Shown here: positions 8,297-17,172 of the stretch, piece after piece | Layout: every line of letters begins with the position of its first letter | How positions within the stretch are numbered: position 1 is the stretch's first letter | Source: Rivularia sp. MS3 | GTDB lineage: Bacteria > Cyanobacteriota > Cyanobacteriia > Cyanobacteriales > Nostocaceae | Direction: 5' to 3' | Assembly: GCA_019192545.1 (NCBI GenBank) | Contig: JAHCMI010000009.1 | Span: forward strand, 62,001-126,000 | Length of the DNA: 64,000 nt | The notes under the pieces: model-generated | What the model was told of the DNA's origin: nothing | The model's database searches: none | What the model saw: the letters and a program-made list of their open reading frames with translations, nothing else | Translations under genes and position numbers: made by a program

Positions 8297-9760
8297 TTAT
8301 GTCAAACCTTCCACTAATTGCTTGAAATTCCGAGCAAATATTTGTTGATTATACTTATCTAATTCTTCCTGGTTTCTCGAATAACTAAGTCCTGTCATTG
8401 TAACTTTTTGAACGTATTCTATCGACGGACGACGTATATTTTCGTATTTAATAAACGCTTCTCTAACTGCAAGTTCATTGTTCAATTGATTTGAAGATGC
8501 AAGATTAGCAACAAGCTCGGTAATAATTAATGCATCTTCAAAGCCTTGATTCACCCCCTGAGCGGCAAAAGGAGGCATTCCGTGGGCTGCATCACCGATT
8601 AATACGACTTTACCGTCATGCCAAGGTGGTTGTAAATTGCCATATTTTTTGGTGTGTAGGTTAGCAGTTTCGGGAAATGGTAAAGAATCTGAAACAGCAG
8701 CGCGGTGAATATAGTAAGTACGATGCTTCATGTTTTCTGGTTTTGATAACCGTACTAACTGTTTGATAGCTTGGGGAAAGTTATATTTTTCTAGCTGTTG
8801 TATAGTTAAATCGATTCGAGAATCTGCTTGTAATTTATTGGCTGCTATAGCAATATGGATAACATATATAAATTGACCTGGTTTTCCAGCTAATAGAATT
8901 ATTTTCGGAGGCTGTTCGGCAACAGAATTTCTCCAATCTACATCTGAAGTAATAGTTACTATTGGTGATTTTTGTAAAAACTTTTCTTGTAATTCTGTTT
9001 GGATATCATCGGGAATATCAGCTACCTCCGAGCAAACTATAGCTGCATATCCAGAATATTCAGGATGAGAGAAAACTTGATGATTGGTATTTTTATAAAT
9101 CTGTTTGCGAATGGTGGAATTTATCCCATCAGCCGCAATAACTAATTTAGCTTTAAAAAACTTTTTCTCTACCGATTCTGTACTTTTATTTATATTTTGA
9201 CTTATATTTGCGGACTTTATCGGAGTATTTTGTGCTTCCGGATTCCAATGTGCGTAGGGATTATTTTCTACCGTCATATCCGAGACACAATCAACTCGAA
9301 GGCATTCGTTTTCCGATTCCCAAACAACGTCAACACATCGATGATTGGCTTTGACTTGTTGTGGAGGAATTAAATTCCTTAAAGCTGTTTGTAAATCAAA
9401 CCAGGATACAGAAATTCTACCTTCACCATAGTTTTCAAACCATTCGTTAAAGTCTAGGGAGATGGAACGTATTTTTTCTCCTTGTAAATTTCTCACAAAC
9501 CATTTGGGTAAAGTCTGAGAAGAACTTTCTGTATTAGTAACAGTTTTTGCAGTCTTTATTACTTCTTCGTAGGCTTGCTCATTTAAATATTTTAAAGCTT
9601 TTAATCCATTGGGAAGAACATCCACACCTTGACCAACCTTACGAAAGGCTTTAGTTTGATCTAGAACTAGAATATTTTCTATCCCGCGCTGACGCAAACC
9701 ATTGGCTGTTGCCAATCCAACGGGGCCAGCACCGATTATAATTACATCATAAATATGCAC
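8297..9760 (-). CDS. FAD-dependent aromatic-ring-hydroxylase-type monooxygenase
   Basis: Flavoprotein monooxygenase of 487 residues in the PHBH/UbiH-like superfamily. The N-terminus carries the ADP-binding fold I-I-I-G-A-G-P-V-G-L-A (GxGxxG at residues 10-15). The middle has L-V-I-A-A-D-G-I-N-S, the DG motif that contacts FAD and NAD(P)H, and the C-terminal third has V-L-I-G-D-A-A-H-G-M-P-P plus A-A-Q-G-V-N-Q-G, the GD motif that binds the FAD ribityl chain. It likely hydroxylates or epoxidises a small aromatic or isoprenoid compound; the substrate is not evident. A low-complexity insert around residues 175-200 is unusual. The gene is single, with a degenerate hairpin repeat just upstream. 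Confidence 0.88.
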   Translation of the reverse strand: MHIYDVIIIGAGPVGLATANGLRQRGIENILVLDQTKAFRKVGQGVDVLPNGLKALKYLNEQAYEEVIKTAKTVTNTESSSQTLPKWFVRNLQGEKIRSISLDFNEWFENYGEGRISVSWFDLQTALRNLIPPQQVKANHRCVDVVWESENECLRVDCVSDMTVENNPYAHWNPEAQNTPIKSANISQNINKSTESVEKKFFKAKLVIAADGINSTIRKQIYKNTNHQVFSHPEYSGYAAIVCSEVADIPDDIQTELQEKFLQKSPIVTITSDVDWRNSVAEQPPKIILLAGKPGQFIYVIHIAIAANKLQADSRIDLTIQQLEKYNFPQAIKQLVRLSKPENMKHRTYYIHRAAVSDSLPFPETANLHTKKYGNLQPPWHDGKVVLIGDAAHGMPPFAAQGVNQGFEDALIITELVANLASSNQLNNELAVREAFIKYENIRRPSIEYVQKVTMTGLSYSRNQEELDKYNQQIFARNFKQLVEGLT

Positions 9761-10093
9761 AATAGTTAACCAGGCAATGTAATTCCCTGTCTTACAGCAA
9801 AAGTCCTCCTGAGAAGACTGAAAATATTTGACATGAACTTATTTTTTATATTCTCACGTTCATCTAAAAAGATTAAGTTTAGAAACAATTGTTTGCAAAA
9901 CAAGAAGATTTTAGCGGCGATCGCCTGGATGGAATCGGGGCAAAGTGCGATAAATAATAGTTTTCAGGCTTTGTCAATAAAGCTCAAAAGCTACCTATAA
10001 AGGTACTATCATAGTTTCAAGATTTGTTTAATAATGATTTTTGGTACTCAAACGGTTGCAAAACAAACAATCTAAAATCTAAATTCTAAAATT
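9761..10093. repeat. intergenic region with a degraded two-hairpin repeat and AT-rich heptamer-like repeats
   Basis: A degenerate, inverted copy of the two-hairpin repeat lies at about 9771-9820 (AGTC..GACT and CAGGGAAT..ATTGCCTG when read on the minus strand). A GCGATCGC octamer lies near 9916. The last 25 bases before the ABC gene are tandem AATCTAAA/AATTCTAAA-like units directly abutting its GTG start. Confidence 0.5.
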
Positions 10094-11077
10094 GTGCTGA
10101 CACAAGACGATTTGATTATTTCTACGTCAAACCTGACAAAAAGCTACGGTAAAAAAATAATTCTTGATAAATTAAATTTAGCCGTACCTCGTGGCTCAAT
10201 TTGCGGTTTTCTCGGCCCTAATGGAGCGGGGAAAAGTACTACTATCAAATTATTATTGGGACTAGTAAAACCCAGTAGTGGTAAAGGTACAATTCTAGGT
10301 AAAAATATTGTCCGCGATAGCGTTAGTATTCGGGAACAAGTTGGTTTTTTAGCTCAAGAGCCGCGCTTTTATGGTTATTTAACTGCTCGGGAAACATTAC
10401 GTTTTGTGGCTTCTTTCTTTTTTAAAGGTTCTAAAAATCAAATTGAAAGTAGGATTGATGAAATTATTTATATTGTAGGTTTAGATGGTAAAGCTAATCG
10501 TCCGGTTAAGGGTTTTTCTGGAGGCGAGCGTCAGCGTCTCGGCATTGCTCAAGCTGCGATAAATGACCCAGAATTGATTATTCTTGATGAACCCGCCTCT
10601 GCTTTAGATCCATTAGGAAGACGCGATATGTTACAAATTATCGAAGGTTTTCGCGGCAGAAGTACGGTATTTTACTCAACCCATATTCTTGATGACGTGC
10701 AACGAGTAAGTGATATGGTGGTGATTCTGAATAAAGGTAAATTAATTGCTCAAGGAAGTATTCAAGAATTACTAGCAGGAAACCGCAGTCAATTTCATTT
10801 GACTCTCAGAGGTGACGGATTAGCAATAGTAAATAAACTAAACAATATACCTTGGATTCAAGCTATTAACATTGAACCTGGATTTCCCGATGTTAATAAT
10901 AATAAAACAAGTAAACTGCATGTTAATGTCACAAATCCAAATACAGCAGAAAACGAACTTTTACGTTTAGTAATGTCAGATAGTGAAACTGTTGTCACTG
11001 AATTTGGACGCACATCATACGAACTAGAAGATATTTTTGTCGATTTAGTAGAGGGAGAAACCACAAATGCTCGCTAA
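10094..11077 (+). CDS. ABC transporter ATP-binding protein
   Basis: ATPase subunit of 327 residues of an ABC-2 type exporter, starting at GTG. Walker A G-P-N-G-A-G-K-S-T lies near residues 42-50, the signature F-S-G-G-E-R-Q-R-L-G near 144-153, Walker B L-I-I-L-D-E-P-A-S-A-L-D-P near 165-177, and a switch histidine in Y-S-T-H-I-L-D-D. The C-terminal ~90 residues form the extra domain usual in ABC-2 ATPases. The permease gene overlaps its 3' end by 11 bp, indicating translational coupling. The substrate is unknown. Confidence 0.92.
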   Translation: MLTQDDLIISTSNLTKSYGKKIILDKLNLAVPRGSICGFLGPNGAGKSTTIKLLLGLVKPSSGKGTILGKNIVRDSVSIREQVGFLAQEPRFYGYLTARETLRFVASFFFKGSKNQIESRIDEIIYIVGLDGKANRPVKGFSGGERQRLGIAQAAINDPELIILDEPASALDPLGRRDMLQIIEGFRGRSTVFYSTHILDDVQRVSDMVVILNKGKLIAQGSIQELLAGNRSQFHLTLRGDGLAIVNKLNNIPWIQAINIEPGFPDVNNNKTSKLHVNVTNPNTAENELLRLVMSDSETVVTEFGRTSYELEDIFVDLVEGETTNAR

Positions 11078-11840
11078 AACCTCTTCAAATATTTTGATGC
11101 GCGGTTTTTATCCCATTTTTAGAAAAGAATTAGTTCGTAAGTTTGGAAATAAACGCTGGGTATCGCCTTTAGTGGTTTGGATATCAATATCGGCAGTGCC
11201 CGCAATTTCTTTGGTTACAGCCGGTGCTTCATCACTATCAGCAAATCAAGGTATTGCTTTATTGTCGCTTTTTTTGTGGCTGGGTACCTTCCCAATGTCC
11301 ATTGGAACTGTTGTAATTAGCCAAGGTGCGATAATTGAAGAAAAATTAACCCAAACCCTGCTATGGATTTGTTCTAAACCTTTATCTGCTTCGGCTTTGA
11401 TTTTAGGCAAATTTGCTGCTTATGCTGTTTTTATTGCTGTCATAGTTTTAGGCGCTCCTGCAATTACAGTTGGTATTGCGGCAGTGGTTTTCGGAATCAG
11501 TCTAAATTCTTTTTTTGGCTATCTTGGCAGCGTCGCCATAATTTATTTACTGTTAATGTTTATTCTGGCGTTAACTTTAATGTTAGGAACCTTTTTTCAA
11601 AGAATTAGCTCGGTTACAGGAACAGCTTTCATTATTTATATTAGCGGAGCTAGTTTAAGTACTAATGAATACTTAAAGCAAATTGAACCCTATAGTTTTG
11701 CAGCATTGCAGAGTTATGCCGTTGAAGCTGCTGCCGGTAAATTTCAAGTACAAGCTTTAATTGCGATGGGAGTTACTTTTTTATTCATCTTGATGTTTAT
11801 ATTTGTAGCTTCTTGGCAGATGAAACGATATGAATTTTAA
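11067..11840 (+). CDS. ABC-2 type transporter permease
   Basis: Integral membrane protein of 257 residues with about six hydrophobic segments, the pattern of ABC-2/NosY-like permeases. Its ATG at 11067 lies inside the ATPase gene, preceded by GAGGGAGAAA as ribosome binding site, so the two genes form an operon and a full exporter (one ATPase, one permease, each probably dimeric). The N-terminal cytosolic helix (F-R-K-E-L-V-R-K-F) is typical of the family. Confidence 0.88.
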   Translation: MLAKTSSNILMRGFYPIFRKELVRKFGNKRWVSPLVVWISISAVPAISLVTAGASSLSANQGIALLSLFLWLGTFPMSIGTVVISQGAIIEEKLTQTLLWICSKPLSASALILGKFAAYAVFIAVIVLGAPAITVGIAAVVFGISLNSFFGYLGSVAIIYLLLMFILALTLMLGTFFQRISSVTGTAFIIYISGASLSTNEYLKQIEPYSFAALQSYAVEAAAGKFQVQALIAMGVTFLFILMFIFVASWQMKRYEF

Positions 11841-12520
11841 ATAAGTGGGTATGCCTTAATTATTTGTGTCCGAAGCGTTAGCGCAGCCTGTTCGATAGGA
11901 CATCCTACAGCGAAACTGAATGCTTCGTTTTACTTTTTTCAACTTGCAATGACAAACACACAATTAATTTTGCCCAAGCACTTAGCTACTGATTAAAAAA
12001 GATAGTTTGTTCTCGAATAGGTTTTAGCAAAGACTTTATTAATACTATCAAAATTAGGCTAAGAATTAAAAGATATTAATCATATAATATAACTATATAA
12101 ATTACAAGCGATACATTTTTTTACATTTATATGAGTTCATCAGTATCAAATTAGTTGATATTAAACAGCTAGACATTAGAAATCTTAATTGATTGTATAG
12201 AGTAAATAGCAGACAGTTTTTTTATCGCCTAACTGCGCTGAAAGTACTATTAAATAAGACTTTTACGAATTTTAATTTAATATGCCAATGAATTATTTAT
12301 AGCTAAGATTGAAAATACTTTTGTTACAGAAAATACATCTTAATTCTGTTTGACTTTTACGGCATTTTGATTGTATAAATATTTTTAGCGGAACAAAAAA
12401 TTTATCTCAGTATACATAGATTGCAATTTCTTGAATAGTGATTGTATTAGCTTCTATTACTTACCTTTTCAAAAGCTCCACAAGAAACTCTTTCATGCTT
12501 AATTACTGGGAGTTTTTTTA
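11841..12520. other. intergenic region, AT-rich
   Basis: No gene recognised. Contains short inverted repeats with GTCCGAAGCG and CGAAACTGAATGCTTCG segments (about 11870-11935), related to sequence inside the MITE-like element at 35703. The ~500 bp before 12521 is very AT-rich and presumably holds the promoter of the first secreted-protein gene; a GGGAG ribosome binding site lies 8-12 bp before its start. Confidence 0.4.
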
Positions 12521-14347
12521 ATGTCTAAAAACGAATCTGAAGAAATGAAGAATTTACCAATAATCACGATTCAAGGTACACCAGAAGTAATTTCAGAATC
12601 GAATCAAACTCCCCAATTTGCAACTATTTCTCTTTCACAACCAGCACCTGCTGGAGGATTACCGATTGATTATATTTTCACAGCAGAAAATAATGCTGTT
12701 GTAGGCGAAGATTTAGTAGTAGATTTAGATGCAAGTACAAATATTGTCAGCCTTGAACCTTCAGCTGATGGTATTGGTGGAGTTGTCACCATTGCAGAAG
12801 GAGCAACCACTGCAACCGTGGTAACACTTCCGCTTGTTGATAAAGATAGCGATGAAGAAGTTTTAGGTGTTCAACTCACTCAAGCTGAAGGTTTTGATAT
12901 TGACTCTAACAAAAATAGCTTTGTAGTAAAAATCGTTGATGAGAAACCAGTTATTAAGTATTCGGGTGGTCCAAATCTAATTTCTGAGTCAGAACAAAAT
13001 ACCGCAACTGCTTCTATTTCACTCTCTCAACCCGCTCCTAGTGGAGGGTTAGCGATTGATTATATATTTACCTCAGAAGATACTGCCGTAGTTGGTGAAG
13101 ATTTAACTGTAGACTTAGAAGCGAGCCAAAATATTGATAGTTTAACTTTTACACCCGACGGCACGGGTGGAGTCGTTACTATAACTGAAGGTGCTACAGA
13201 AGCTACTGTGGTAGTGCTTCCTGTTGTTGATAACGATACTGATGAAGAAATTCTTAACGTTCAATTAACCAGTGCCCAAGGTTACAATATCGACTCTGAA
13301 GTTAACAACTTTTTCGTTAAAATCGTCGATGAGAAACCAGTTATTAAGTATTCTGGTGGCCCGAATCTAATTTCTGAGTCAGAACAAAATACCGCAACTG
13401 CTTCTATTTCACTCTCTCAACCCGCTCCTAGTGGAGGGTTAGCGATTGATTATATATTTACCTCAGAAGATACTGCCGTAGTTGGTGAAGATTTAACTGT
13501 AGACTTAGAAGCGAGCCAAAATATTGATAGTTTAACTTTTACACCCGACGGCACGGGTGGAGTCGTTACTATAACTGAAGGTGCTACAGAAGCTACTGTG
13601 GTAGTGCTTCCTGTTGTTGATAACGATACTGATGAAGAAATTCTTAACGTTCAGTTAACCAATGCTCAAGGTTACGATATCGACTCTGAAGTTAACAACT
13701 TTTTCGTTAAAATCGTTGATGATTTACCTGAGCCAAAATATAATCTTGTTTCTGGTACTTCCGGTGATGATTTATTAATTGCAGGAATCGACTTTGATGC
13801 TGTTGGTAATACCATCTTTACTGGTGCTGGTGATGATGAAGTGGATTTATTTGGTGGAAATAAAAATCGCGTTAATGCTGGTAGCGGCAATGATGTTATC
13901 TATGTAAGCAGCAAAGATAGAGTTTTTGGTGGTGCAGGTGATGACGAATTCGATGCTACTGACGGGATGGGTAAAAATCGCATGTCTGGTGGTATAGGTA
14001 ATGATGTCTTTTACCTTGGTAAAAATGACCGGGCTTTTGGTGGTAAAGGTAAAGATAAATTCTTTGTTCAATCTGGTGGTGGGAATATCCTATTTGGTGG
14101 TAAGGGTTCAGACGAATTCTGGATTGTTAATCAGGAAATTTCCCAATTTCCAAATACCATCGTTGATTTCGAGGTTGGTAATGATGTAATTGGTATTTTG
14201 GGTAGTTCAAGTTTAGGTATTGATACTTCTACTTTGAAACTAAATGAGGTTGATAGTAATACTGAAATTGCTTTTTCCGGTAAAATATTGGCTATCTTAA
14301 ATGGTGTAACTGGTTTAGATATCGAAACAAGCATTGTACTTGCTTAA
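12521..14347 (+). CDS. Calx-beta repeat protein with C-terminal RTX-like secretion module
   Basis: Predicted secreted calcium-binding protein of 608 residues without a signal peptide. Three Calx-beta-type units of about 130 residues (roughly 12-140, 141-270, 271-400) each carry A-x-I-S-L-S-Q-P-A-P-x-G-G-L and end in V-K-I-V-D. From about 405 follows an RTX-like region with G-A-G-D-D-E, G-S-G-N-D-V, G-G-A-G-D-D-E and similar turns, then a conserved end I-V-D-F-E-V-G-N-D-V-I-G-I-L-G-S-S-S and L-N-G-V-T-G-L-D-I. The same end is found in the proteins at 15308, 17173, 20542 and 24299, and I infer that it is the type I secretion signal. Units 2 and 3 are nearly identical in DNA (period 390 bp). Confidence 0.85.
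   Translation: MSKNESEEMKNLPIITIQGTPEVISESNQTPQFATISLSQPAPAGGLPIDYIFTAENNAVVGEDLVVDLDASTNIVSLEPSADGIGGVVTIAEGATTATVVTLPLVDKDSDEEVLGVQLTQAEGFDIDSNKNSFVVKIVDEKPVIKYSGGPNLISESEQNTATASISLSQPAPSGGLAIDYIFTSEDTAVVGEDLTVDLEASQNIDSLTFTPDGTGGVVTITEGATEATVVVLPVVDNDTDEEILNVQLTSAQGYNIDSEVNNFFVKIVDEKPVIKYSGGPNLISESEQNTATASISLSQPAPSGGLAIDYIFTSEDTAVVGEDLTVDLEASQNIDSLTFTPDGTGGVVTITEGATEATVVVLPVVDNDTDEEILNVQLTNAQGYDIDSEVNNFFVKIVDDLPEPKYNLVSGTSGDDLLIAGIDFDAVGNTIFTGAGDDEVDLFGGNKNRVNAGSGNDVIYVSSKDRVFGGAGDDEFDATDGMGKNRMSGGIGNDVFYLGKNDRAFGGKGKDKFFVQSGGGNILFGGKGSDEFWIVNQEISQFPNTIVDFEVGNDVIGILGSSSLGIDTSTLKLNEVDSNTEIAFSGKILAILNGVTGLDIETSIVLA
12941..13720 (+). repeat. 390-bp tandem duplication inside a coding region
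   Basis: Positions 12941-13330 and 13331-13720 are nearly identical direct repeats of exactly 130 codons. The few differences seen are mostly silent (for example TTCGGGTGGTCC versus TTCTGGTGGCCC), implying a recent duplication or homogenisation of one Calx-beta unit. Confidence 0.9.
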
Positions 14348-14361
14348 TTTGCAAAATATAC

Positions 14362-14386
14362 AAAGACGTAGCAGTGCTACGTCTTT
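14362..14386. terminator. hairpin terminator candidate after the Calx-beta/RTX gene
   Basis: AAAGACGTAGC, loop AGT, GCTACGTCTTT: an 11-bp perfect stem starting 15 bp after the stop codon. Related hairpins follow the genes ending at 20022, 23808 and, degraded, 26755. Confidence 0.65.
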
Positions 14387-15307
14387 ACGTTTAAAAGTAT
14401 TTAGTAGTAATAAAGAGTCTAAATTTACACTCTTGTTTCCTACTCGTATTTTCCTGTTCTCTACTAGTAGTCCGTCAAGCGAACTTTGCCCGATAATTGT
14501 TTTTGCTACTTGCTACTTCCTTGTTTCACCCAGCAATGTTGGCTCCCTCTAGTACTAGCTACTGCTTATAAACGAAACAAGACATTAATATTGTTTCCGT
14601 TTGTATCGGAATTATTTTAATTTCCTCTTCTTCTTATTCTCTGTGTACTCTGTGTCTCTGCGGTTTTTTTAATTTCGGCGCAACCGGAATTGATATAACA
14701 AGAAGAAAGGTTGAGCGATAATGCATATAAAAAATGCACGCGATCGCGCTGCGCCAAGACGATTTTAACTGTAAGTTCTTCTTCGGCTCAAACTCTCTTC
14801 CTTGTTCCCTGATAAATCTCTATTTACTACTGTTTAATTAATATCTCAAGTGTAAAATAGCCATTAAATTAAACATATATTCTAAAGTATCTCAGATTAC
14901 AATATAAATAAATGTTCGCAAAAACTTTAAAGTCAATAATATCATGTTAGCTGAGGTTTATCAGCTAGATAATATAAGTTTGTTCTGATTAAAAAAGTAA
15001 AAAAAAGATTGAGAACAACAAGCCTATAATTCTCTAAACTCTTTGTACAGCTAAGTTTTTTAACTGTTTTATGATATTCAAATAACTATGTGTAGTAAAT
15101 ATTGCCTGTAGTATTTGCAAGAAAAAATACATGTGATTATGCTTGACTTTTATGATGAAATAAGTGTATAAAATATTTAATTGTAGCCGAATAAAATTTG
15201 AGATTATATCGGTTTTAGATTCTTAATAGCATCTGCCTTGCCTAAAAGATTTGCACTTATCAGCTATTAGGCACCTGTCCATGCTTTACTATTAGGAATA
15301 ATTTTAA
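14387..15307. other. long AT-rich intergenic region
   Basis: About 920 bp without a supported gene. Around 14640-14700 it has a TCTCTGCGGTTTTTTT segment and a CAACCGGAATTGATATAA segment, both of which recur near 28460-28500 and 28640-28670 next to the insertion sequence. The last ~400 bp is AT-rich upstream sequence of the next gene. Confidence 0.4.
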
Positions 15308-16573
15308 ATGTCTCATCAAAGTTTTGCTCATGTAAAGAATTATCCAAACGTTTCTTTACCGGAACAATTTCCTCAAGATATTTCAACTTCCTTTTCAGAA
15401 TCATTACTCTCTGAAAAATTGTCGATTGATAATAAAATTGGCAATAAAACTAATGGCGCTGTAAAAATTGTATCGGATGCAGCAGATGATGAAACTAAGA
15501 ATGCTTTGATATCTCCGATAGTTGATAAAAACATCGATGAAAAAATTTCTGATATTGACAGAAAAACTCCTGTCACCCCAGGCTCCATCGTTTCACGGCG
15601 GAATAACGGTGACTTAATAAAAATTGAAGGCATATCAGAAAATTTTACGTCGAAAAAAAATCCTAAAATAGAAAAAATTTCTCTTTCTCAACCAACATTG
15701 CGTAGAAATGGAAATTATAATATGGCATCTGCATCTGCAAGCGTAAGAATTGTAAACTCTGCCAATATTGTTGATAAGAAAGTCACAAAATCTGCGGGTG
15801 TTAAACCAACTCAAGCGACAGATTCTCAAGATGTGAAAATCGTCGATGATTTACCAGTTATTAATCTACCGGAAATACTAAAAATAAATTCTGAAATAAA
15901 ACAGGTTCCTCAAATTTCTAAAAATACTATTCCACAAACAGAACTTGTTAATAAATTAGCTATTGATATTTCGACTAATGAAGTTATTTCTAGTATTAAT
16001 CACTTCTCTAATAATCAGAGATTTTCAGAAAAAAAGATTGATGATTTAAATAAAGGCAAATCAAATCCTCTCTCTGAAAAACCTAACGATGTATTAATCC
16101 TAAAGACAAATTTTGATGAGATTAATAATTATCCTGATGATAGTAGTAACGATGATTCTATCAAGGTAAATATCAAAAATAATCTTCAAAATGGCATTGT
16201 TGCTAGTCCTGATGATAAGCAATTCGATAATCTGTTCTATCTTGGTAAGAACGAACATGTTGTTGGTAGCGAAGCTAACGATAAATTCTTCGTTCAATCT
16301 GGTGGTGATAATGTTCTATTTGGTGGTAAAGGTTCGGATGAATTCTGGATTTTTAACGGAGAAGTTCCTGAATCGGCAAATATCATAGCTGACTTTGAGG
16401 TTGGTAACGATATAATTGGCATTTCTGGTAGTTCGAGTTTGGGTATTAACGCTTCGACTTTAGATTTGCTCGAAGTTGATGGTAATACAGAAATCATTCT
16501 GGAAAATCAGACGCTGGCTGTTGTTTACGATATGACTGCTTCGGACATTAACAGCAGTATCGTATTTATTTAG
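15308..16573 (+). CDS. eroded paralogue of the Calx-beta/RTX secreted protein
   Basis: Protein of 421 residues. Its last ~120 residues closely match the C-terminal module of the 12521 protein (F-F-V-Q-S-G-G, L-F-G-G-K-G-S-D-E-F-W-I, F-E-V-G-N-D-I-I-G-I-S-G-S-S-S). The N-terminal 290 residues are lysine/asparagine-rich and keep only scraps of the Calx-beta units (K-I-S-L-S-Q-P, V-K-I-V-D-D-L-P-V-I). The RTX turns are reduced in number. It may still be secreted, but the passenger part looks decayed or rebuilt by internal rearrangement. The start ATG is at the same relative position as in its neighbour, after a 960-bp gap. Confidence 0.7.
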   Translation: MSHQSFAHVKNYPNVSLPEQFPQDISTSFSESLLSEKLSIDNKIGNKTNGAVKIVSDAADDETKNALISPIVDKNIDEKISDIDRKTPVTPGSIVSRRNNGDLIKIEGISENFTSKKNPKIEKISLSQPTLRRNGNYNMASASASVRIVNSANIVDKKVTKSAGVKPTQATDSQDVKIVDDLPVINLPEILKINSEIKQVPQISKNTIPQTELVNKLAIDISTNEVISSINHFSNNQRFSEKKIDDLNKGKSNPLSEKPNDVLILKTNFDEINNYPDDSSNDDSIKVNIKNNLQNGIVASPDDKQFDNLFYLGKNEHVVGSEANDKFFVQSGGDNVLFGGKGSDEFWIFNGEVPESANIIADFEVGNDIIGISGSSSLGINASTLDLLEVDGNTEIILENQTLAVVYDMTASDINSSIVFI

Positions 16574-17172
16574 TCGTAATTTTATAAATTTGTGAATAAT
16601 TATATTGCCGTCATATTTGTTGAGGATGTGGCTATATATGACTTTTCGGTTAGATGCAATTTAGTCTTAATCTCTCTTTCCTGCAAGGGGAGAAGCTTTT
16701 ATTTTTATTCCCTTTCCCTTGCTCTTATGGTGCTGGGGGTTGGGTTTTTCATATATTAAATCAACTCGCTTCCCTCGAAGGAAGAAGTTTGAGAGGACTT
16801 GGCTATGGGCTTGAAACTTCCACCAAGTCGCTGTCGTCGTTGAATGAGGCTTGTATCCGGGGCAGAAGTGAGAAGATATAAAGCTCTGCTCATCTTCTTG
16901 CTCCCGTCTTCTTCCTTCTTCCCTGAAGCTCGAAGAGCTTCGGTCAAATAACTTTGTTAATGTAATCTTGAACGCAAATTAACACCGTTTTAATTTTATA
17001 TTCTTAATCTAATAGCAGCGATAATTATTAACCTTAATAGTCTAGTAATTTCCTAGCGTTATTAACAGCAAAATCCGAACATATGCTTTTACCTCCTTTT
17101 TGAAAAAGCCAAGGAGACGAAAAAGTATGTTTAAATATTCGCTACCTTAAATACATCAAAAGGAATATATAA
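16574..17172. promoter_or_regulatory. intergenic region with PHO-box candidate upstream of the GDPD gene
   Basis: Four 8-mers with an 11-bp period lie at 16956-16996: GTTAATGT (16956), CTTGAACG (16967), ATTAACAC (16978) and TTTAATTT (16989). This is the form of the cyanobacterial PHO box (consensus near CTTAACCT with 3-bp spacers) bound by the PhoB/SphR response regulator. The array is about 175-215 bp before the GDPD start. The first part of the gap (16574-16940) has open frames but nothing gene-like. Confidence 0.5.

Noticed and set aside
14700-14770. Apparent short inverted repeats with CGCGATCGCG
   Set aside because: It is a HIP1 octamer, very common in cyanobacterial genomes and not a specific feature here.
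16654-16881. 75-codon plus-strand frame between secreted-protein genes
   Set aside because: No protein-like composition or ribosome binding site, and an opposing frame of equal quality; likely non-coding.
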